Source: DATLSM01 sp035534175
Lineage (GTDB): Bacteria; Actinomycetota; Thermoleophilia; Solirubrobacterales; 70-9
DNA length: 12,880 nucleotides
Direction of reading: 5' to 3'
NCBI GenBank assembly: GCA_035534175.1
Contig: DATLSM010000035.1
Location: 1 to 12,880 of the forward strand
The notes under the pieces were generated by a model that was not told the DNA's origin, did no database searches, and saw only the letters and a program-made list of their open reading frames with translations. This document shows, in pieces, positions 1-6,081 of this stretch. The translations under genes were made by a program, and so were the position numbers. The number at the start of each line of letters is the position of its first letter. Position 1 is the first letter of the stretch.

Positions 1-111
1 GGTCTGACCTATACCGCGCAGGGCATCGTCCTCGACCGGCTCACCGCCACGCAGCGCCGCATCCTCGAGCTGCTCGAAGTCGAGATCCCCTGGCCGGAGC
101 GGGTGGGGTAG
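1..111 (+). CDS. C-terminal fragment of an unrecognised protein
   Basis: Frame 1 is open from the window edge to a TAG at 109-111 and gives 36 residues, starting GLTYTAQGIVLDRL and ending PWPERVG. Nearly every codon ends in G or C, as in the neighbouring real genes, which supports coding. The gene is cut by the left edge and converges on the pit gene, with only 25 bp between the two stop codons and no clear terminator hairpin there. I do not recognise the family. The short charged and leucine-rich tail could belong to a transposase, but nothing visible proves it. Confidence 0.5.
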   Translation, partial: GLTYTAQGIVLDRLTATQRRILELLEVEIPWPERVG

Positions 112-136
112 GTCTGCTCAGGTGCGGAAAATGGGC

Positions 137-1243
137 CTAGCCATCCAAGGCATGGGCGACCTGTGGCTCGCGCTGTGATCGGCGAGGAAAAGCCAGGCCG
201 ATCAGGGCCAGTGCGATCAGCGCCACGAGCAGCGGCCCCAGAGCGCCCGTGCCGAAGATCCTGGCGATCCCGTAGGCGGCAGCCCCGATCGCCGCCGCCG
301 CGGGCAGGGTCAGCAGCCAGGCGGCCATGATGTTCCCGGCAACCCCCCAGCGCACGGCCGATACCCGCTTCACCGCGCCCGCGCCGACCACCCCCCCGCT
401 GATCGCGTGGGTGGTGGAGATCGGGAAGCCGAGAAAGGTCGAAACGAGGATCGCCGCGGCCCCGGCGCTCTGCGCCGCGAAGCCCTGCGCCGCGTCCATC
501 TTGATGATCCGCGCGCCGGTCGAGCGCAGCACCCGCCAGCCGCCGCTGTAGGTGCCGAGCGCGATCGCCGCCGCCGCCGCGATGATCGCCCACAGGGGAG
601 GCCCGGCGCCCGCGCCCAGAGTGCCGTTGGCGATCAGCGCCAGCATGATCACCCCCATCGTCTTCTGCCCGTCGTTGGCCCCGTGAGCAAGAGCCAGCAG
701 ACCGCCGGAGGCGATCTGGGCCCGGCGGAAGCCGCGGGTCACAGGGCCAGGGCGCCGCCGCCCGAAGAGGCGGTAGAGGCCGACGATGAGCACTCCAGCG
801 AGCCCGAACGCGGCGAGGGGGGCAACCAGGGCCGGAAGCAGCACCTTGTCCACCAGCCCGCTCCCGTGCACCGCGCCGGTCCCGGCCGCCACCAGCGTTG
901 CCCCGACCACTCCCCCGATCAGGGCGTGGGAGGAGCTGGACGGCAGGCTGAAGCGCCAGGTCGCCAGGTTCCAGGCGATTGCCCCGACCAGGCCGGCGAA
1001 GACCACCGCGGGGGTGATCGCGACGGCCTTGACCACCTCGTGGGCGACGGTCGCCGCGACGGCGACGGAGACCAGGGCGCCGGCGAAGTTGAGCAGCGCC
1101 GCCACCGCGATCGCCACCTGCGGGGTCGCCGCCCCGGTGGAGACCGCGGTTGAGATCACGTCGAAGGTGTCGTGGAAGCCGTTGCTGAAACCAAAGCCAA
1201 GCGCGACGACCACGACTAAGACCATCACGACTTCAGATCTCAC
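137..1243 (-). CDS. pit: PiT-family low-affinity inorganic phosphate transporter
   Basis: A 368-residue integral membrane protein that should carry phosphate (in characterised Pit proteins as a metal-phosphate complex with protons) across the cytoplasmic membrane. It shows the internal duplication of the PiT family. The first signature is NGFHDTFDVI at residues 21-30, the second HGANDGQKTMG at 187-197. Other family motifs are FSLPSSSSHALIGG near 98-111 and GFPISTTHAISGG near 272-284. Hydrophobic segments fill most of the length, with a basic cytoplasmic stretch (RRRPGPVTRGFRR) around 162-174. The start is a GTG with GGA about 7 nt upstream; an in-frame ATG at codon 7 is an alternative. It lies 97 bp downstream of the DUF47 gene, the usual Pit partner. 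The first signature departs from the canonical N-D-x-A-N-A pattern, having F and D where A and N are expected. Confidence 0.93.
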   Translation of the reverse strand: MRSEVVMVLVVVVALGFGFSNGFHDTFDVISTAVSTGAATPQVAIAVAALLNFAGALVSVAVAATVAHEVVKAVAITPAVVFAGLVGAIAWNLATWRFSLPSSSSHALIGGVVGATLVAAGTGAVHGSGLVDKVLLPALVAPLAAFGLAGVLIVGLYRLFGRRRPGPVTRGFRRAQIASGGLLALAHGANDGQKTMGVIMLALIANGTLGAGAGPPLWAIIAAAAAIALGTYSGGWRVLRSTGARIIKMDAAQGFAAQSAGAAAILVSTFLGFPISTTHAISGGVVGAGAVKRVSAVRWGVAGNIMAAWLLTLPAAAAIGAAAYGIARIFGTGALGPLLVALIALALIGLAFPRRSQREPQVAHALDG

Positions 1244-1248
1244 GAGAT
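1237..1248. repeat. Short inverted repeat over the pit start codon
   Basis: Five-base arms ATCTC and GAGAT flank a 2-nt centre, and the dyad covers the GTG start of pit. It could be a small DNA-binding site. The 2-nt loop is too tight for an RNA hairpin. Dyads this short also occur by chance, so this is only a note. Confidence 0.2.
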
Positions 1249-1340
1249 TTCCAATCCCCGCCGCCCCCCCAGCGCGGGAATGTGAATCAATCCATCCCTG
1301 ATCCTGCGGCAGATGCGTGGGGACGGCGGCGGGCTTTGTC

Positions 1341-1961
1341 TCACGAGTTCTTGATCACGATGCCCTCGATTATCTGCGCCGCGGTCTCGGTGGCGTCGAT
1401 CGCGCTCTCCAGCACCGCGAACATGTCCTTCCAGCGGATCACGACCATCGGGTCAATCCCGTTGGAGAAGAGTGAGGCGACGGCGTCGCGGGAGATCCTG
1501 TCGCCCTCGTTCTCCAGCCGGTGGATCTCGATCCAGTAGCGATCGAGGCCCTTGAACTCGCGCAGGTGCTCGAGCCCCTCGGCGAGCTGCTCGCAGGCGG
1601 CCACCAGTACCGCGGTCAGGGCCTGGGCCTGGGACATCGGCGCCTCTATCTTGTAGAGGCCGAGGAAGTCGGCCGCCTCCTCGGTGTAGTCGACGATGTC
1701 GTCCATTCGGGTCGCCAGCCCGTAGATGTCCTCGCGCTCGATCGGCGTGACGAAGGTGGAGTTGAGCCGCTGGACGATGTCGTGGGTGATCCGGTCACCC
1801 TCCTGCTCAGCCTTGAGGATCTCCTGCCCCAGACCGCTGTCATCGGGCCAGGAATTCATCATCTGGTCGAGCAGCCGGGAGGCCGTGACGGTGTTCTGCC
1901 CAGCCTCGACGAAGAGATCGAAGAAGCTGTGATCGCGAGGCAGGAACGAGAGGCGTGCCAT
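1341..1961 (-). CDS. DUF47 (PhoU-like) phosphate transport accessory protein
   Basis: A 206-residue, mostly helical protein of the DUF47/PhoU-like family, found in many bacteria next to PiT transporters and thought to regulate or assist them. Two related halves are visible, each with an acidic repeat: EQEGDRITHD at 52-61 and ENEGDRISRDA at 150-160. Between them lies FVTPIEREDIYGLATRMDDI (about 70-89), a strong DUF47 hallmark; such E/D-rich motifs bind metal in PhoU relatives. Length is normal for the family and no signal peptide is seen. The ATG start fits the family N-terminus, but the bases just upstream are the 3' end of a group II intron with no Shine-Dalgarno sequence. An AGGA lies on the other side of the intron, so translation may depend on splicing. 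The gene leads into pit and so probably forms one transcript with it. Confidence 0.92.
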   Translation of the reverse strand: MARLSFLPRDHSFFDLFVEAGQNTVTASRLLDQMMNSWPDDSGLGQEILKAEQEGDRITHDIVQRLNSTFVTPIEREDIYGLATRMDDIVDYTEEAADFLGLYKIEAPMSQAQALTAVLVAACEQLAEGLEHLREFKGLDRYWIEIHRLENEGDRISRDAVASLFSNGIDPMVVIRWKDMFAVLESAIDATETAAQIIEGIVIKNS

Positions 1962-2013
1962 TGGTAGTCAGGGGCGCGGTGCCGGTGAAAGCCCGTCTCC
2001 CCATTCCCCTTTC

Positions 2014-2046
2014 AATCCGTGCGTGCGGTTTTCCCGCACACGGCTT
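2014..2046 (-). ncRNA. Group II intron domain V (catalytic hairpin)
   Basis: A 33-nt hairpin directly downstream of the maturase stop. The outer stem AAGCCGT pairs with ACGGATT, the inner stem GTGCGG pairs with CCGCAC, the apical loop is GAAAA, and a two-base GC bulge sits on the 3' side. This is the classic domain V layout including the AGC catalytic triad. The usual G-U wobble inside the triad appears here as a G opposite an A, because the 3' strand reads GGATT rather than GGTTC. Confidence 0.85.
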
Positions 2047-2068
2047 ACCGATGATCTTCCTTGCATCT

Positions 2069-3445
2069 CTACGCGGTCCCTGGGTAGCGGATGGTGCCCA
2101 TGAGCTGGTGCAGTCCAAGCTCATGAAACCAGGTACGAGTCCATCGCTCGGCCTGCCCCGCTTTGAGGTTGCGGCCCTTGCGCTTGACCATCAGGCGCTT
2201 GAGCCGCCACGTGGCGTAACGGTCGATCTCGATGAACTTGTCGGCGGCGTTGCCGGTGCGAAAGTAGTTGCCCCAGCCGCGCAGGATCGGGTTCAGTTCC
2301 GCAATCACCTCGCGGATGTCCCCCACTCCCGTGCGGTTTCTGCCGGTCTTGGCTTTGACTTTGCCCCGGATGCGCTTCATCGCTCGTTGAGAGGGCCAGC
2401 GATGCAGGTAGTAGCGGCGAACGCCGCGTTCCAGCAGCCGACCCGACACGCGGGCTCTGAGGTGGCAGCCGAGGAAGTCGAAGCCTTCCCGACCCTCCCT
2501 GAGGTCAACGACCCTCGTCTTTTGTGGATGCAGCCTCAACCCCAGGCCGGCCAGGACCTCCCCGGCCACCCCTAGAGCCGCCTTCGCCTCACGCTCAGAG
2601 CGGCAGAGCACGACCCAATCGTCCGCGTAGCGGACGAGCGTGCCGAGGCCCCGTTCGGTCATCGCGCGATCGAAGGCGTGCAGGTAGATGTTCGACAGTA
2701 GCGGCGAGATCACACCGCCCTGCGGGGTCCCGGTGACCGTCTCCCGGGACTTTCCCTCATCCATCACACCCGCCTTCAGCCACCCTCGCAGCAGCTTGAG
2801 CACCCGTCTGTCACAGACCCTTTCTTCGACCATCCCGAGCAAGCGCTCGTGATCGATCTGGGAAAAGTAGTCCTGGATGTCTGCCTCTGCGACCCACACC
2901 GCGCCGCGTGGAAACGCGACACGGATGCACTCCAGAGCGTCCGTAGCCGACCGGCGCGGACGGAACCCATAGGAGACCTCCAGAAAGTCGGCCTCAAAGA
3001 GGGGTTCCAACACGAGCCTGGCCGCCTGCTGGACGACCCTGTCTGAGACCGTGGGGATACCCAGCGGTCTCACACCGCCATCGGGCTTGCCGATCGCCAC
3101 ACGCCGCAGGGGCGCAGGGCGATAGGAGCCCTCCCGAAGAGCACATTGCAACTCGCCGAGCAACCGCTCGACGCCGTACTCCTCGACCATCGCCAGCGTC
3201 TGAGAATCGACGCCGGCCGCACCCCGGTTCTTGCGCACCCGCCTCCACGCCTCCCATAAGACGTCACTCCTATAGATCCGGTCATACAGGGCGTGGAAAC
3301 GGCGTTCCGGGGACCGCTTGGCTGATGCCCATAGCTTGCGTTGGAGGTCTCGCACGTCCCCACCAGTGGCCAACAGCGCCATTTCGCTGGACGGGGCGAC
3401 GGGCTCACACCCGCCGGGGGAATTGGGTCGAAGCGTCTCGACCAT
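2069..3445 (-). CDS. ltrA: Group II intron reverse transcriptase/maturase, no endonuclease domain
   Basis: A 458-residue intron-encoded protein that should help the intron RNA fold and splice and copy it at new sites. The N-terminal RT region has GVDSQT at 78-83, GKPDGGVRPLGIPTV at 119-133 and YGFRPRRSA at 159-167. The polymerase core has the first catalytic Asp at 189 (EADIQDYFSQIDH), TPQGGVISPLLSN at 240-252 and the RYADDW box with YADD at 273-276. The maturase domain X follows, with LRGWGNYF around 388-395. The protein stops soon after, at RYPGTA, with no HNH endonuclease, so retrohoming would need another source of primer. All active-site residues are present and the frame is intact. A strong GGAGGAGG lies 13 nt before the ATG, a rather long spacing. 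Confidence 0.96.
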   Translation of the reverse strand: MVETLRPNSPGGCEPVAPSSEMALLATGGDVRDLQRKLWASAKRSPERRFHALYDRIYRSDVLWEAWRRVRKNRGAAGVDSQTLAMVEEYGVERLLGELQCALREGSYRPAPLRRVAIGKPDGGVRPLGIPTVSDRVVQQAARLVLEPLFEADFLEVSYGFRPRRSATDALECIRVAFPRGAVWVAEADIQDYFSQIDHERLLGMVEERVCDRRVLKLLRGWLKAGVMDEGKSRETVTGTPQGGVISPLLSNIYLHAFDRAMTERGLGTLVRYADDWVVLCRSEREAKAALGVAGEVLAGLGLRLHPQKTRVVDLREGREGFDFLGCHLRARVSGRLLERGVRRYYLHRWPSQRAMKRIRGKVKAKTGRNRTGVGDIREVIAELNPILRGWGNYFRTGNAADKFIEIDRYATWRLKRLMVKRKGRNLKAGQAERWTRTWFHELGLHQLMGTIRYPGTA

Positions 3446-3933
3446 GCCCTAACGCTTACCTCCTCCGCAAACGCGATCAAAGCAGGGGTCCTTCGCTACT
3501 GGCGCGTTGTTCTGCGCGCCGATCCTCACTACTGTGACCCCCTCGGACTCCCGCTGCGCTCCGCTCGATTTCGCACTCGGCTTATACGAACGGTCTTTGC
3601 TGACAAGGCTACGCAGACGGGTCTCCCTTGTCCCGGCCCAAACTTTACGCGCGTGCAACTCCCCGTACCCCGAGGGGACCCGCCGTACCCGATCCGGAAC
3701 CAGGACTGGCGGACATGGCCTTCGCCGTGAGATGAGCGGCTCGGCTCCCCCATTGTGGATTTGACGAGGCTGCAGTCGCAGCCCGCGCGCTTGCTCCCTC
3801 CAAAGAGGCTCTTGACGCCCCGCTCAGCCCGCCGCCTCTCGACGACGAACCGGGGCCTACTACCGGGCGCTCCGGCGCTTACCCGGACCGGACTCTCACC
3901 GGCTAGCCTGGACCAGTCTTCAAGGCGCAACAC
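3446..3933 (-). ncRNA. 5' RNA domains of the group II intron (domain I to the ORF loop)
   Basis: This stretch of nearly 490 nt between the intron 5' end and the maturase start has no gene of its own; the short open frames across it do not resemble proteins. It is rich in complementary GC blocks and contains segments familiar from bacterial group II introns (GGTGAGAGTCC near 3900, GGGAGTCCGAGG near 3552, AGCGAAGGACCCC near 3497). It should fold into domains I to IV of the ribozyme. Confidence 0.75.
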
Positions 3934-3960
3934 CGATCAATCCTAGTGGTCGCCGTGGCC

Positions 3961-6063
3961 TCAGCTCGCGGCCGCGGCGAGCTGCTCCGCGGCGCGTGCC
4001 GCGTGGCGCTCGCGCAGCTCCTCCTGCACGCTGCGCCGCCCTTCCGCCGGCGCGCTCAACCGGGTCCACACCCCGTCGGTGCCCAACTCCCAGGCGTTTG
4101 TGTCGTCGGCGAGGCAACGCTCGAGGACATCGAGCATCTCGGCCCGCAGCTCAGGGTCTTCGACCGGAGTCACCAGCTCGACCCGGCTGTCGAGGTTGCG
4201 GGGCATCAGGTCGGCAGAGCCCATCAGCACCCTCGTCTCCGCTCCGCGCTGGAAGGCGTAGACGCGCGAGTGCTCGAGGAAGCGGCCGACGATGGAGAGG
4301 ACGCGGATGTTCTCCGAGATCCCCGGCACCCCCGGCCTCAGGCAGCAGATCCCCCGCACGTTGAGATCGATCCGCACCCCCGCCCGTGAGGCCTCGTAAA
4401 GCGCGCGGATGCAGCCGGCGTCGACCAGAGAGTTCATCTTCAGCGCTATCCGCGCCTCCTCGCCGGCGTGGTGGGACTGCACCGTGGCCTCGATCTCGCC
4501 GATGATCCGACCGCGCATGGTCGTTGGCGAGACCAGCACCTTGCGGTACTCGGCCGGGCGTCCGTAGCCGGTGAGGAAGTTGAACATCTCGGCCACGTCG
4601 GCGCCGATCTCCGGATCGGCGGTGAACAGACCGAAGTCGGTGTATAGGCGCGCCGTCTTGGGGTGGTAGTTGCCGGTTCCGATGTGCACGTACTCACGCA
4701 CCCGGTCGCCCTCGCGGCGGGCGACGACGATCGCCTTCACGTGCGTCTTCAGTCCCGGAATGCCGTAGACGACGTGCACCCCCGCCTCCTCCAGCGACTT
4801 GGCCCAGTGGATGTTGGCCTCCTCGTCGAAGCGCGCTTTCAACTCCACCATGCAAACCGCCTGCTTGCCGCGTTCTGAGGCCCGGATCAGGGATGGCACC
4901 AGGGGCGAGTCGTCGCTGGTCCGGTACACCGTCTGCTTGATCGCCAGCACGTCGGGGTCGGCCACCGCCTGCTCAACGAAGCGCTCGACCGAGGTGGCGA
5001 AGGAATCGTAGGGATGGTGGACCAACAGGTCGCGCTGGCGGATCGCGGCGAACATGTCGACCGGCTCCCCGTCCTCTCCCTGCAGGCGCGGCTGGGTCAC
5101 CGGGGACCAGGGCGCGAAGCGCAGCTCCGCGTGGCCCGCGGTGTCGGCGACCTCGGTCACATCGGCGAGGTCGATCAGCCCGTCGACGTCGTAGACCTCG
5201 CGGTCTTCCAGCCGCAGGGCGACGATCAGCTGCTCGCGCAGCTTGGCGTTCATCCCGGCGGCGATCTCCAATCGCACCACCTCGCCGAAACGGCGGCGGC
5301 GAATCTCGTCCTGGACCGCCTGCAGCAGGTCATCGGCCTCATCGCTGACGGTGAAGTCGGCATCGCGGGTGACCCGGAAGTAGCCGTGGTCGACCACCTC
5401 GGTCCCGGGGAAGAGCGCGTCGAGGTTGGCGGCGATCGCCTCCTCGAGCGGGACCAGGGTGCCGTTGCCCTGCCCGATCGGCAGGAAGCGGCCCAGCAGC
5501 TCCTTCGGCACCTTGACCCGGGCGATGATCTCGACCCCGCTTTCGGGGTCTCGCAGCAGCACCCCGAGGCTGAGCGAGAGGTTTGAGATGTAGGGGAAGG
5601 GGCGGCCGAGGCCGACCACCAGCGGGGTCAGCGCCGGGAAGACCTGCTCGTGGAAGCGAACGTCGATTTCGCGGCGCTCCTGCTCGCTGGCGCTCTGCAG
5701 GGAGACGATCCGGAGCTCCTCCTGCTCCAGGGCCGGTCGCAGAGTCCCGTTGAAGCAGGCGTGCAGGCGACGATCCAGCTCCAGAACGCGAGCCTGGATC
5801 GCGTCGATCTGCGCGCCGGGGCCAAGGCCGTCCGGGCCGCGGGCGTCGATCCCCGCGTCGAGCTGGTCGAAGAGGCCGGCGACCCTGACCATGAAGAACT
5901 CGTCCAAATTGGAGGCATAGATCGCGCAGAAGCGCAGGCGCTCCAACAGCGGCACGCCCTCCTCCTCGGCGAGCTCCAGGACCCGCTGGTTGAAGTCGAG
6001 CCAGGAGAGCTCGCGATTGAAGTAGAGGGCGGGATCGTCGATCCGGCCATCGTACTGAGACAC
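3961..6063 (-). CDS. ppk1: Polyphosphate kinase PPK1
   Basis: A 700-residue PPK1, a full-length member that reversibly polymerises the ATP gamma-phosphate into polyphosphate. The N-terminal domain opens with the family sequence FNRELSWLDFNQRVLELA (15-32) and ASNLDEFFMVRVAGL (50-64). The two phospholipase-D-like catalytic domains follow. His441 in GLKTHVKA corresponds to the phosphohistidine (His435) of the E. coli enzyme, and His598 in FLEHSRVYAF to its second essential His (His592). YVHIGTGNYHPKTARLYTDF (458-477) and MGSADLMPRNLDSRVELV (614-631) are also conserved. The start is GTG with GGGGA 8 nt upstream, 18 bp after the stop of the PHP-glycosyltransferase gene, so the two are very probably cotranscribed. 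The tail from about 675 is charged and alanine-rich and not conserved. The group II intron begins 27 nt past its stop. Confidence 0.97.
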   Translation of the reverse strand: MSQYDGRIDDPALYFNRELSWLDFNQRVLELAEEEGVPLLERLRFCAIYASNLDEFFMVRVAGLFDQLDAGIDARGPDGLGPGAQIDAIQARVLELDRRLHACFNGTLRPALEQEELRIVSLQSASEQERREIDVRFHEQVFPALTPLVVGLGRPFPYISNLSLSLGVLLRDPESGVEIIARVKVPKELLGRFLPIGQGNGTLVPLEEAIAANLDALFPGTEVVDHGYFRVTRDADFTVSDEADDLLQAVQDEIRRRRFGEVVRLEIAAGMNAKLREQLIVALRLEDREVYDVDGLIDLADVTEVADTAGHAELRFAPWSPVTQPRLQGEDGEPVDMFAAIRQRDLLVHHPYDSFATSVERFVEQAVADPDVLAIKQTVYRTSDDSPLVPSLIRASERGKQAVCMVELKARFDEEANIHWAKSLEEAGVHVVYGIPGLKTHVKAIVVARREGDRVREYVHIGTGNYHPKTARLYTDFGLFTADPEIGADVAEMFNFLTGYGRPAEYRKVLVSPTTMRGRIIGEIEATVQSHHAGEEARIALKMNSLVDAGCIRALYEASRAGVRIDLNVRGICCLRPGVPGISENIRVLSIVGRFLEHSRVYAFQRGAETRVLMGSADLMPRNLDSRVELVTPVEDPELRAEMLDVLERCLADDTNAWELGTDGVWTRLSAPAEGRRSVQEELRERHAARAAEQLAAAAS

Positions 6064-6081
6064 GATTGAGGTCCCCAGGCC

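Larger units (their letters stand above)
1964..3933 (-). mobile_element. Group II intron with maturase ORF, inserted between ppk1 and the DUF47 gene
   Basis: Read on the minus strand, the element begins near 3933 with GTGTTGCGCC, close to the GUGYG consensus. The 5' part holds typical domain I text such as GGTGAGAGTCC, and the segment AGTAGCGAAGGACCCC just before the ORF is typical of bacterial group II introns. The reverse transcriptase follows, then a domain V hairpin at 2014-2046 and a GC-rich domain VI ending in an AC close to 1964 (AC at 1967 is the alternative). Length is about 1.97 kb. Its orientation matches the flanking genes, so it can splice from their transcript. Removing it leaves ppk1 and DUF47 about 29 bp apart, as expected inside an operon. 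Exact boundaries are uncertain by a few nt because I could not establish the EBS/IBS pairings. Confidence 0.87.

Noticed and set aside
3529..3933. 134-codon minus-strand ORF at the 5' end of the intron
   Set aside because: It coincides with the structured RNA domains of the group II intron and has no protein-like pattern.
3934..3960. Terminator hairpin after ppk1 as target of a class C intron
   Set aside because: The 27 nt between the ppk1 stop and the intron hold no stable hairpin, so a terminator-targeting insertion is not supported.
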